From Caulobacter sp. NIBR1757 (lineage in GTDB: Bacteria; Pseudomonadota; Alphaproteobacteria; Caulobacterales; Caulobacteraceae), in NCBI RefSeq assembly GCF_027912495.1, contig NZ_CP115463.1, forward strand, positions 1-64,000: a stretch of DNA of 64,000 nucleotides, in the 5' to 3' direction. Below are positions 20,604 through 28,824 of this stretch, piece by piece. Numbering within the stretch: the first letter of the stretch is position 1; each line of letters opens with the position of its first letter. A program made the translations under genes and the position numbers. The notes below the pieces were generated by a model. It was not told where the DNA came from, made no database searches, and saw nothing but the letters and a program-made list of their open reading frames with translations.

Positions 20604-21506
20604 ATGACCCCTGATCTCGACGCCCTCATCGTCGGCGCCGGCCCCGCCGGGCTGACCGCCGCCATCTACCTTGGCCGCTTCAAGCGACGCATCGCCGTCA
20701 TCGACGCGGGGGACAGCCGCGCCGCCTGGATCCCGATCACCCACAACCATCCCGGCTGGCCGGATGGCATCAGGGGAACCGACCTGCTGGCCCGCATCCG
20801 CGCCCAGGCCGAGAAGTACGGCCCGGACATCCGCGAGGGCACGGTCGAGGGCGTGAAGCCTGTGAAGGGCGGCTTCGAGGTCACCGTCGGGGCAGAGACC
20901 CTGACCGCCGCCAACGTCCTGCTGGCCTGCGGGGTGAAGGACAACGACCCGCCGCTGCCCGGCGTCGAGGAGGCCGTGCGCCGGGCGCTGATCCGCATCT
21001 GCCCGATCTGCGACGGCTATGAGGTCTCGGGCCTCGAGGTCGGGGTGATCGGCGACGGCGATCTGGGCGCTCGCGAGGCGCTGTTCCTGCTCAACTGGAC
21101 AGACCGCGTCAGCCTGATCCACGTCGGCCCAAAGGCAGCCTTGTCAGCCGGCTCGCGCGGCAAACTCACGAAGGCCGGCGTCACCCTGATCGAGACCGCC
21201 TGCCAGAGCGTGGTGCTGGAGAACGACAGCCTGAGCGCCCTCTGCTTCGGCCCCGACCACACCGTCCGCTTCGACGCCCTCTACGCGGCGCTCGGCTGCG
21301 TCGCCCGCTCGGAGCTGGCCGTGCAGGCCGGCGCCAGGCTGGACGACCAGAACCGCCTGATCGTCGACGATCACCAGCAGACATCCGTCCCCGGCCTGTT
21401 CGCGGCCGGCGACCTGGTGCGCGGTCTCAACCAGATCAGCACCGCCGAGGGCGAGGCGGCCATCGCCGCTACCGCCATCCACAATCGGCTGCGGGGTGAG
21501 GTCTAG
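20604..21506 (+). CDS. Thioredoxin-reductase-like FAD/NAD(P) oxidoreductase
   Basis: 300 residues. The FAD motif [18 protein letters not shown] is at 9-26. A redox-active CPIC pair lies in [11 protein letters not shown] (C133, C136), the position of CATC in thioredoxin reductase. An NAD(P)-binding motif [16 protein letters not shown] and the C-terminal FAD motif [11 protein letters not shown] follow. It is slightly shorter than TrxB and lacks the usual GGGNSA-type nucleotide motif, so it may reduce something other than thioredoxin. It begins 33 bp after the DUF2063 stop and could belong to that operon, where a disulfide reductase would suit a cysteine-rich substrate; this is inference. It ends tail to tail, overlapping by 4 bp, with a P450 gene. 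Confidence 0.82.
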   Translation: MTPDLDALIVGAGPAGLTAAIYLGRFKRRIAVIDAGDSRAAWIPITHNHPGWPDGIRGTDLLARIRAQAEKYGPDIREGTVEGVKPVKGGFEVTVGAETLTAANVLLACGVKDNDPPLPGVEEAVRRALIRICPICDGYEVSGLEVGVIGDGDLGAREALFLLNWTDRVSLIHVGPKAALSAGSRGKLTKAGVTLIETACQSVVLENDSLSALCFGPDHTVRFDALYAALGCVARSELAVQAGARLDDQNRLIVDDHQQTSVPGLFAAGDLVRGLNQISTAEGEAAIAATAIHNRLRGEV

Positions 21507-22765
21507 ACCCGCTCGGGAATGATCACCGGCAGGCTCTCGTAGCCCTTCACGAAGCTGGAGAAGACCCGCTTGGGCTCGCCGACCACGTCGATGCGGGGGA
21601 AGCGCTTGAGGATCTCTTCCCAGACGATGCGCAGCTGCATCTCGGCCAGGCGGTTGCCCAGGCAGCGGTGGATGCCGAAGCCGAAGGACAGGTGATGCCG
21701 GGCCCGCTCGCGGTCGATCAGGAAGCGGTCGGCGTCGGCGATCACCGTCTCGTCGCGGTTGCCCGAAACATACCACATGACCACCTTCTCCCCCTTCTTG
21801 ATCAGCTTGCCGCCGACCTCGGTGTCGGCCAGGCAGGTGCGCCGCATGTGGGCCAGCGGCGTCTGCCAGCGGATGATCTCCGAGACCATGTTGGGGATCA
21901 GGGCCGGGTTGGCGCGCAGCTTGTCGTACTCGGCCGGGTTCTGGTTCAGGGCCAGCAGGCCGCCGGTGATCGAGTTGCGGGTGGTGTCGTTGCCGCCGAC
22001 GATCAGCAGGATGATGTTGCCCAGGTATTCCATGGGCTCCATGTTTTTGGTGCTCTCGCCATGGCAGAGCATGGAGATCAGGTCCGGCCTGGGCTCGGCG
22101 TTGATCCGCTCGTTCCACAGGCGGGTGAAGTATTCGAGGCAGCCGAGCAGCTCCATCTGCCCCTCTTCCTCGGTCTCGACGACGCCCTGGCCCGGGATGG
22201 CGGTGGCGACGTCGGACCAGCGGGTCAGCTTGCGGCGGTCCTCCCAGGGGAAATCGAACAGGGTGGCCAGCATCTGGGTGGTCAGCTCGATGCTGATGCG
22301 ATCGACCCAGTCGAACTGCTCACCGATCGGCAGCTCGTCGAGCAGTTTGCCGGCCCGCTCACGGATCACCGACTCCAGCTCCATCAGCCGCGCCGGGCTG
22401 ACCGCCGGACTGACGGTCTTGCGCTGCACATCATGCTTGGGCTGATCCATGGCGATGAACATCGGCAGCATGAATTCAGGATTGAAGTCGGCCAGGGTGA
22501 TGCCGCCCAGGTGCGCATCGGAACTGAAGGCCTGGTGGTTGGTATCGACCGCGACGATGTCCTCGAACCGGGTCACCGACCAGTAGGGGCCCCACTCGCT
22601 CTCGGCCGTGTAGTGGACCGGGTCTTCCCGGCGCAGGCGCTCGAACACCGGCCAGAAGCTGTCGGCGGCGAAGCGGTCGGGCAGGCCGGGATTCAGCTCG
22701 GCCAAAGGCGTGGTTTCAGCAGCAGCCTTGTCGGCGGCGCGCTTGTCGAAGTTTCCATCGGCCAT
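21503..22765 (-). CDS. Cytochrome P450, CYP153-like
   Basis: 420-residue soluble P450. The heme-binding cysteine is C368 in [16 protein letters not shown]. The oxygen-activation helix is [13 protein letters not shown], and ExxR is in EIIRWQTP. The sequence around PLAHMRR and [14 protein letters not shown] is characteristic of the CYP153 group, which hydroxylates alkane or fatty-acid chain ends, so a terminal hydroxylase role is inferred. It is the second of two tandem, closely related copies; the ATG at 22765 lies 10 bp after the stop of the other. No ferredoxin or ferredoxin-reductase gene sits beside it, so its electron donors must be elsewhere. Confidence 0.9.
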   Translation of the reverse strand: MADGNFDKRAADKAAAETTPLAELNPGLPDRFAADSFWPVFERLRREDPVHYTAESEWGPYWSVTRFEDIVAVDTNHQAFSSDAHLGGITLADFNPEFMLPMFIAMDQPKHDVQRKTVSPAVSPARLMELESVIRERAGKLLDELPIGEQFDWVDRISIELTTQMLATLFDFPWEDRRKLTRWSDVATAIPGQGVVETEEEGQMELLGCLEYFTRLWNERINAEPRPDLISMLCHGESTKNMEPMEYLGNIILLIVGGNDTTRNSITGGLLALNQNPAEYDKLRANPALIPNMVSEIIRWQTPLAHMRRTCLADTEVGGKLIKKGEKVVMWYVSGNRDETVIADADRFLIDRERARHHLSFGFGIHRCLGNRLAEMQLRIVWEEILKRFPRIDVVGEPKRVFSSFVKGYESLPVIIPERV

Positions 22766-22775
22766 GGTGGTCGTC

Positions 22776-24037
22776 CTAAAGTCGGGCAGGGATGACGACG
22801 GGAAGGGTGTCGTAGCCCTTCACGAAGCTGGAAAAGACGCGGGTCGGCTCGCCGACCACGTCGATGCGGGGAAAGCGCTGCAGCACCTCTTCCCAGACGA
22901 TGCGCAGCTGCATCTCGGCCAGGCGGTTGCCGACACAGCGATGGATGCCGAAGCCGAACGACAGGTGATGACGCGGCCGCTCGCGGTCAATGATGAAGGC
23001 GTTGGGGTTGTCGATGACCGTCTCGTCGCGGTTGCCGGAGACGTACCACATGACGACCTTGTCGCCGGCCTTGATGGTCTTGCCGCCGACCACCGTGTCC
23101 TCGACGCAGGTGCGGCGCATATGGGCCAGGGGCGTCTGCCAACGGATGATCTCCGAGACCATCGAGGGGATCAGCGCGGGATTGGCCCGCAGCTTGTCGT
23201 ACTCGGCCGGGTTCTGGTTCAGCGCCAGCAGGCCGCCGGTGATCGAGTTGCGGGTCGTGTCGTTGCCGCCGACGATCAACAGGATGAGGTTCCCGAGGTA
23301 CTCCATCGGGTCCATGTTTCTCGTGCTCTCGCCATGGGCCAGCATCGAGATCAGATCATCGCGCGGCGGCGCGTTCACCCGCTCGTTCCACAGCCGGGTG
23401 AAGTAGTCCAGGCATTCGCGCAGCTCGGCCCGCCGCGCCTCCTCGCTCTCGACGATGCCGTTGCCGGGCAGGGCGGTGGCGACATCCGACCAGCGGGTCA
23501 GCTTGCGCCGGTCCTCCCAGGGGAAATCGAACAGGGTGGCCAGCATCTGGGTGGTCAGCTCAATGCTGATCCTGTCCACCCAGTCGAACTCCTCGCCGAT
23601 CGGCAGGCTGTCGAGCAGTTTCCGGCCCGCTCGCGGATCACCGGCTCCAGCAGCATCAGGTTGGCGGGACTGACCACCGGGCTGACGGTCTTGCGCTGCA
23701 CGTCGTGCTTGGGCGGGTCCATGGCGATGAAGTTCGGCAGCACAAAGTCGGGCTTTGGATCACGGATGGTGATGCCGCCCCGGAAGGCGTCGCTCGAGAA
23801 GGCCTGGTGGTTGGTGTCGACGGCGACGATGTCGTCGAACCTGGTGATCGACCAGTAGGCCCCCCACTCGCTGCCCGGCGTATAGTGGACCGGATCTTCC
23901 TGGCGCAGGCGTTCGAACACGGGCCAGAACGTGTCGTCCCGGAAGCGGGCCGGATCGCCGGGGTTCAGCTGGTCGAGGGGCGTGGCCCAGACCTGGGCGC
24001 GCAAGGCGTCCAGCCTGTCGAAGGCGCCGTCAGCCAT
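22776..24037 (-). pseudogene. Frameshifted CYP153-like P450 (first tandem copy)
   Basis: Closely related to the downstream intact P450 along its whole length, but the reading frame breaks near 23621. The intact copy reads GTTTGCCGGCCC where this one reads GTTTCCGGCCC, so one G is missing. The N-terminal fragment (MADGAFDRLDALR... to VIRERAG) runs from ATG 24037, with a good GGGAGGA ribosome site. The C-terminal fragment, including heme motif [15 protein letters not shown], continues in another frame to the stop at 22776. Everything else looks functional (no other stops, conserved motifs), so this is either a very recent inactivation, programmed frameshifting, or a sequencing error. A GC-rich non-slippery context makes programmed frameshifting unlikely. 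Confidence 0.85.
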
Positions 24038-24104
24038 CGCATCCTCCCTTATCTTGTCATTGTTCACATAGGGCCACGGAAACGCCGGTTTGTGAAGCCG
24101 GGCC

Positions 24105-24145
24105 CAAAATGAGAGAGCCCCCGCCGTCAGGGACAGCGGGGGCTC
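24105..24145 (-). terminator. Intrinsic terminator downstream of the chemoreceptor gene
   Basis: Perfect 10-bp stem GAGCCCCCGC / GCGGGGGCTC (24115-24124 and 24136-24145). Read on the minus strand it is followed by TCTCTCATTTT. It lies about 20 bp beyond the stop of the chemoreceptor gene, and upstream of it on the plus strand there is no gene, so it serves the minus strand. Confidence 0.65.
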
Positions 24146-24166
24146 CAAGCAGTTCTGGAGGCTGGG

Positions 24167-26023
24167 TCAGCCGGCTCGGGCGTACCGCCGGGCTGGTTCG
24201 TCATGCGCGGCCTCGGCGGCGCTGACCTTGAAGCGGCGGATCAGGCCGCCGAGTTGCTCGGCCTCCTGGCGCATCATGTGCGAGGCGGAGGTGGATTCGC
24301 CGACCAGGGTGGCGTTCTGCTGGGTCATCTGGTCCATGCGGTTGGCGGTCAGGGTGACCTCGCGCAGGCCGATCGACTGTTCGCGCACCGAACCGACGAT
24401 CTCGGTCATCAGGGCGGTGACATCACCGACCCGACCGACGATGCGGTCCAGGGCCGCGCCGGCCTGGCCGACCAGGTCGACGCCGGAACTGATCTGCTGG
24501 CTGGAGGCGGCGATCAGGCTCTTGATCTCCTTGGCCGCCTCGGCCGAGCGCTGGGCCAGGGCCCGCACTTCCGAGGCGACGACCGCGAAGCCGCGACCGG
24601 CATCTCCGGCCCGGGCCGCTTCCACGCCGGCGTTGAGCGCCAGCAGGTTGGTCTGGAAGGCGATCTCGTCGATCACCCCGATGATCTGGGTGACATGGCG
24701 CGAGCTCTCCTCGATGCCGGCCATGGCGGTGACGGCGCGGCGCACCACCTCGCCGCTGTCCCGGGCGTCGGCGCCGGTCTCGGTGACCACCTTGTCGGCC
24801 TTGCCGGCGCCTTCGGCGGCGCGGACAGCGGCGGCGCTGATCTGCTCCAGGGCGGCGGCCGTCTGCTGCAGGCTGGCGGCCTGTTGCTCGGTGCTGCGCG
24901 ACAGGTCGTCGGCCGCCAGGCTGGTCTCGCCGGACACCTGTTCGATGGTCACGGCGCGCTCGGAGATGGTGCGGATAACGCTGGCCAGCTCGATAACGGT
25001 CTTGTTGAAGTCGTTGCGCAGGCCTTCGTAGGCGGCGGCGAACGGGGTGGTCAGCTGGAAGGTCAGGTCGCCCTGCGACAGCCGGCTGAGGCCGTTGGCC
25101 AGGCCTTCGACAACCTGGGCCTGCTCGCGGCTCGATTGGGCCCGGCGGGCCTCCTCGCCGGCCCGGGACTGATCCTGCTGGGCGGCCAGCGCCTCCTGCT
25201 GGGCGGCGAGGTCGGCCAGCCGCAGCTGGTTGTCGCGGAACACCACCAGCGAACGCACCAGGGCGCCCAGCTCGTCGGCCCGCTTCAGGCGGTCGAGATC
25301 GATGGCGTTGTCGCCGCCGGCCAGGGTTTCCGTGGCCTGGGCGATGCGGGTGACATCCTTGCGGATGGCCATGACCAGCAGGAAGGCGATGCCGGCCACC
25401 CCAACCAGGGCCAGGGCGACCAGGACGATGGCCACGGCGCCGATCAGCTCGGCCTGTTTCACGCTGGCTTCGGCGCGGGCCACGGAGGCCTCGCTGACGC
25501 TCTGCGCCGCCTTGTCGAGGGCGGCGGTCATCTTGACGTAGGCCTCCTCGAACGGGACCGTGAACTGGGCGGCGGTGGCGACGTCGACCTCGAGCATCGA
25601 CATGACGACGCCGACGGCGTCCTCGTAGTCCTTGAGATCCTTCTTGAGGCCCGTCAGGTCGGCCTGTTCCCGCGAACCGGCCGCGGTCCTGGCCAGGGCG
25701 ACATCAACGGCCTTCTTGATCTCGACGATCTCGCCGGTGAGTTTTTCGGCGCGGCCGGAGATGGTGTCCGTCTCGATGCCCGCCGACTGGCGGGTGAGCA
25801 GCAGATAAAGCTCACCGTGGGCCGAGCGGATGCGTTGCGAGATGGTGGCCAGCTCAAGGCTGGCCGGCGCGTCGACCTCGACCACATGGGTCAGCACGGC
25901 GCGCTGGTTGAGGTTCATCCACCACGAACCGCCGGCCACCAGGGCCAAGGCGATGATGGCCAGCATCGGCGCAAGTCCGACCTTGATGGCGAGCGGAGCG
26001 TCGGCAAGCCTCGGTAAACGCAT
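24167..26023 (-). CDS. Methyl-accepting chemotaxis protein
   Basis: 618-residue inner-membrane chemoreceptor. TM1 lies at about 12-36, a periplasmic four-helix-bundle-like sensor at about 37-190, and TM2 at about 193-220. A HAMP segment follows with [32 protein letters not shown]. The cytoplasmic signalling coiled coil has the tip [51 protein letters not shown]. The C terminus lacks a CheR/CheB-binding pentapeptide. A second HAMP-like region ([13 protein letters not shown]) precedes the signalling domain, as in several alphaproteobacterial receptors. The ligand cannot be predicted. No che genes are nearby, so it must feed a remote cluster. A terminator lies just after the stop. Confidence 0.95.
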   Translation of the reverse strand: MRLPRLADAPLAIKVGLAPMLAIIALALVAGGSWWMNLNQRAVLTHVVEVDAPASLELATISQRIRSAHGELYLLLTRQSAGIETDTISGRAEKLTGEIVEIKKAVDVALARTAAGSREQADLTGLKKDLKDYEDAVGVVMSMLEVDVATAAQFTVPFEEAYVKMTAALDKAAQSVSEASVARAEASVKQAELIGAVAIVLVALALVGVAGIAFLLVMAIRKDVTRIAQATETLAGGDNAIDLDRLKRADELGALVRSLVVFRDNQLRLADLAAQQEALAAQQDQSRAGEEARRAQSSREQAQVVEGLANGLSRLSQGDLTFQLTTPFAAAYEGLRNDFNKTVIELASVIRTISERAVTIEQVSGETSLAADDLSRSTEQQAASLQQTAAALEQISAAAVRAAEGAGKADKVVTETGADARDSGEVVRRAVTAMAGIEESSRHVTQIIGVIDEIAFQTNLLALNAGVEAARAGDAGRGFAVVASEVRALAQRSAEAAKEIKSLIAASSQQISSGVDLVGQAGAALDRIVGRVGDVTALMTEIVGSVREQSIGLREVTLTANRMDQMTQQNATLVGESTSASHMMRQEAEQLGGLIRRFKVSAAEAAHDEPARRYARAG

Positions 26024-26100
26024 GACGGCGGATTTCCCTCAGGTTCTTGATAAGCCCGTGTGCGGACACCCGGCCGGCGCCCGCACGCGGGGATAGACGA

Positions 26101-26409
26101 TCAGGCGCCGGTGAAGCGCAGCGGCACGCGGATGACCCCCGACTTGCCGCCCATCGGCAGCGCGCCGGCGACACAGACGGCGGCCGCCTCGAAGCCCTTC
26201 GACGGGACCTCGCTCTCGACGACCTTGCAGTTGGAGAGCTTGCCGTCGGCGGCGGTGCATTCGAGCGTCACCTTGGCCGCCTGTTTGACGTTGGCGTGCT
26301 TGGTGAGACAGCGGGTCATTTCCGCCTGCAGATTGCTGGCGGCCGAACCCGGCGCGGCGACGGAAAGCATGCCGAGCGTGGCGACGGCGGTGACGATGAT
26401 CTTTTTCAT
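26101..26409 (-). CDS. Small secreted TonB-C-like protein (102 aa)
   Basis: A Sec signal peptide (MKKIIVTAVATLGMLSVAAPGSA) is followed by about 78 residues. The pattern VTLECTAADGKLSNCKVVESEVPSKGFEAAAVCVAGALPM...GVIRVPLRF matches the core of TonB C-terminal domains (strand, turn with DGxL, xCxV, helix with GFxxAA, strand ending in RF). There is no membrane anchor or Pro-rich spacer, so it is not a complete TonB; it could be a free periplasmic TonB-C module. Four cysteines may form two disulfides. Function is unknown. It lies between the chemoreceptor gene and the diverging Nfu gene. Confidence 0.7.
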   Translation of the reverse strand: MKKIIVTAVATLGMLSVAAPGSAASNLQAEMTRCLTKHANVKQAAKVTLECTAADGKLSNCKVVESEVPSKGFEAAAVCVAGALPMGGKSGVIRVPLRFTGA

Positions 26410-26561
26410 GTACGGAGCGCCCCTTCTGAGCTGATAGGTCGAAGACGGGCGTAGTGAAACCGAGAGTTCTTAAAGCCCTCCTTATCCGAAGCGGGATTTT
26501 CCCAATTCGAGAAAAAAAGTGACGCCTTGCTCCGACCGGCTCCGCGCCCCATCTTTCAGCC

Positions 26562-27128
26562 ATGTTCATCCAGACCGAAGTCACGCCCAATCCGGACGTC
26601 ATCAAGTTCCTGCCCGGCCGCGAGGTTCTGGGGACCGGCAGCCGCGAGATCACCAGCCCGGAAGAGGCCATTGTCTCGCCCCTGGCCACCGCGCTGTTCG
26701 CGCTCGGTGATGTGACGCGGGTCTTCCTGGGCCCCGACTTTCTGACGGTGACCCGCAACCCCGACATCGAGTGGGCCCATCTGAAGGCGCCGATCCTGGC
26801 CGCCATCATGGACCACTACACCTCCGGCAAGCCGGTTCTGGCCAGCGGCAGCGACGATGCCGAGGACGACACCGTCTACGACGAGGACACCCTGCAGATC
26901 GTCGCCGAGATCAAGGACCTGCTCGACACCCGGGTGCGCCCGGCCGTGGCCCAGGACGGCGGCGACATCGTCTTCAATCGCTTCGATGTCGAGAGCGGCA
27001 CCGTCTATCTGCACATGCGCGGCGCCTGTTCGGGCTGCCCCTCGTCCGCCGCCACGCTCAAGGCCGGGGTCGAGAACATGCTGCGCCACTATGTGCCCGA
27101 GGTGATGCGCGTGGAGCAGACCCTCTAG
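26562..27128 (+). CDS. Nfu/NifU-type iron-sulfur scaffold protein
   Basis: 188 residues. The N-terminal Nfu-N domain begins MFIQTEVTPNPDVIKFLPG, the classic signature of mitochondrial/alphaproteobacterial Nfu. The C-terminal NifU domain carries the cluster-binding CxxC in MRGACSGCPSS (C156, C159). The protein carries [4Fe-4S] clusters to client enzymes. It is encoded downstream of glnD-murJ-trpS in many alphaproteobacteria; here the block 16.9-26.4 kb intervenes. The start at 26562 fits the conserved N terminus exactly. A nitroreductase gene follows after about 55 bp. Confidence 0.93.
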   Translation: MFIQTEVTPNPDVIKFLPGREVLGTGSREITSPEEAIVSPLATALFALGDVTRVFLGPDFLTVTRNPDIEWAHLKAPILAAIMDHYTSGKPVLASGSDDAEDDTVYDEDTLQIVAEIKDLLDTRVRPAVAQDGGDIVFNRFDVESGTVYLHMRGACSGCPSSAATLKAGVENMLRHYVPEVMRVEQTL

Positions 27129-27182
27129 GTTGGGCGTTGTTCGGCCGCTATAGCCACACACACCGTTACCGATGGAGCCGAC

Positions 27183-27776
27183 ATGTCCTCGCCGCTGCCC
27201 GACGCCTGCCTCGACCAGATCTTCCGCGAGGCCCGCACCCGCAACGGCTGGGAGACCGCGCCGCTCGCCGAGACCCTGATCCGGGCCGTCTATGACCTGG
27301 CCCGCATGGGCCCGACCAGCGCCAACGCCAGCCCGGCCCGTTTCGTCTTCGTGACCAGCGAGGAGGGCAAGGCAAAGCTGGCCGGCTGCGCCTCGGCCCA
27401 GAACGCCCCGAAGATCCTTCAGGCCCCCTGCACGGTGATCATCGGCTACGACCTCGAATTCATGGACCGGCTGCCGCAGCTGTTCCCGCACAACCCCGGC
27501 GCCAGGGACTGGTTTCCCAAGGGCTCCGAGGTCGCCGAAAAGACGGCCTTCCGGAACGGTACGCTGCAGGGCGCCTATCTGATCATGGCCGCCCGCAGCC
27601 TTGGCCTCGACTGCGGCCCGATGAGCGGCTTCTCGAACGACAAGGTCGATGAGCTGTTCTTCGCCGGCACGGCGGTGAAGTCCAACTTCATCTGCTCCAT
27701 CGGCCACGGGACGGACAAGGACCTCTTCCCCCGCAGCCCGCGGCTGAGCTTCGAGGACGCCTGTACGATCCGCTAG
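27183..27776 (+). CDS. Nitroreductase family, RutE-like (malonic semialdehyde reductase type)
   Basis: FMN-dependent reductase of 197 residues. The segments ARTRNGWETAPL, LARMGPTSANASPARFVFV (flavin-binding Arg/Ser region), EKTAFRNGTLQGAYLIMAARSLGLDCGPMSGF and SNFICSIGHG are characteristic of the RutE/HadB branch, which reduces malonic semialdehyde to 3-hydroxypropionate in pyrimidine breakdown or serves as a general nitroreductase. No other rut genes are present here, so the RutE role is uncertain. The start ATG at 27183 matches family N termini. It is probably co-transcribed with the Nfu gene. Confidence 0.85.
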   Translation: MSSPLPDACLDQIFREARTRNGWETAPLAETLIRAVYDLARMGPTSANASPARFVFVTSEEGKAKLAGCASAQNAPKILQAPCTVIIGYDLEFMDRLPQLFPHNPGARDWFPKGSEVAEKTAFRNGTLQGAYLIMAARSLGLDCGPMSGFSNDKVDELFFAGTAVKSNFICSIGHGTDKDLFPRSPRLSFEDACTIR

Positions 27777-27831
27777 CGCTCAAGCGCTGGGCGACATACC
27801 CTCCCTTCAAATATCGCTCGGGGAGGGCGTC

Positions 27832-28815
27832 ATGAAGCTGTTGGGCAGGATCCTGCTGGGCCTCGTCGCCCTGATCGTCGTCGTCGCCGTGGTCGGCTGG
27901 CTGGCCATGCGGCGCGGCGAGATTCCCTGGGCGACACTGGAGGCGAAATACGCCAACGCCGAGAGTGAGTGGGTCGATCTGCCCGGCGGCATCCGCGCCC
28001 ACTATCGCGACCAGGGCAACCCGGACGGCCCGGTGCTGGTCCTCGTCCACGGGTTCGCGGCCAACCTCGATACCTGGGAGCCCTGGGTCCAGCGGCTGGG
28101 CAAGGACTACCGCGTCGTCAGCCTCGACCTGCCGGGCTTCGGCCTGACCCGCGCGCCCAAGGGCTATCGGCTGACCCCGACCGCCTTCGACGACACCGTC
28201 GAGGGCGTCGCCAAGCACCTGAAGCTCGGCCGTTTCACCCTGGCCGGCAATTCCATGGGCGGCGGCGTCGCCTGGCAGTATGCGCTCAAGCATCCGGACC
28301 GCCTGGAAGGCCTGGTGCTGGTCGATGCCGCCGGCTTCCCGGAGCCGGCCCAGGAGGGGTCGCCCATCGCCTTCAAGATCCTGCGCAACCCGGTCGGCCG
28401 CTTTCTGCTCAAAGACCTCGACACAACCCGGGTCACCGCCCAGGGCCTGCGCTCGGCCTTCGAGCCGCAGCCGGAGCTGGCCACCGACACCATGGTCGCC
28501 CGCTATGTCGAACTGGCCCGCGCCCCGGGCCACAAGGACATCATCCTCGGCATGATGAGCGATCCGGCCGGCCGGCGCTTCGCCGATCCGAAGGCGCTGG
28601 CGACCATCAAGGCCCCGACCCTCGTCATGCACGGCGACACCGACAAGCTGATCAGCGCCGAGGCCGGCCGCAAGTTCGCCGCCGCCATCCCGGGCTCGCA
28701 ACTGATCATCTACGAAAAGGTCGGCCACGTTCCGATGGAGCACGTCCCCGACAAGTCGGCCGCCGACCTCGACGCCTGGCACAAGGCCAGGGTCAGGGCC
28801 CCGACGAAGCCCTGA
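27832..28815 (+). CDS. Alpha/beta hydrolase with N-terminal membrane anchor
   Basis: 327 residues. A single N-terminal hydrophobic helix (ILLGLVALIVVVAVVGWLAM) should anchor it in the inner membrane with the hydrolase domain facing the periplasm. Motifs are the oxyanion segment LVHGFAANLDTW, nucleophile AGNSMGG, acid HGDTDKLI and histidine GHVPMEHVP. This resembles lipase/haloperoxidase-like esterases; the substrate is unknown. A ribosome site GGGGAGGG precedes the ATG. The gene converges on the S9 peptidase at 28825 with only about 10 bp between the stop codons. Confidence 0.85.
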   Translation: MKLLGRILLGLVALIVVVAVVGWLAMRRGEIPWATLEAKYANAESEWVDLPGGIRAHYRDQGNPDGPVLVLVHGFAANLDTWEPWVQRLGKDYRVVSLDLPGFGLTRAPKGYRLTPTAFDDTVEGVAKHLKLGRFTLAGNSMGGGVAWQYALKHPDRLEGLVLVDAAGFPEPAQEGSPIAFKILRNPVGRFLLKDLDTTRVTAQGLRSAFEPQPELATDTMVARYVELARAPGHKDIILGMMSDPAGRRFADPKALATIKAPTLVMHGDTDKLISAEAGRKFAAAIPGSQLIIYEKVGHVPMEHVPDKSAADLDAWHKARVRAPTKP

Positions 28816-28824
28816 CCCGTCGGC

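Noticed and set aside
23600-23640. Programmed ribosomal frameshifting in the first P450 copy
   Set aside because: No slippery heptamer or downstream pseudoknot is evident and the intact neighbour shows a simple one-base loss.
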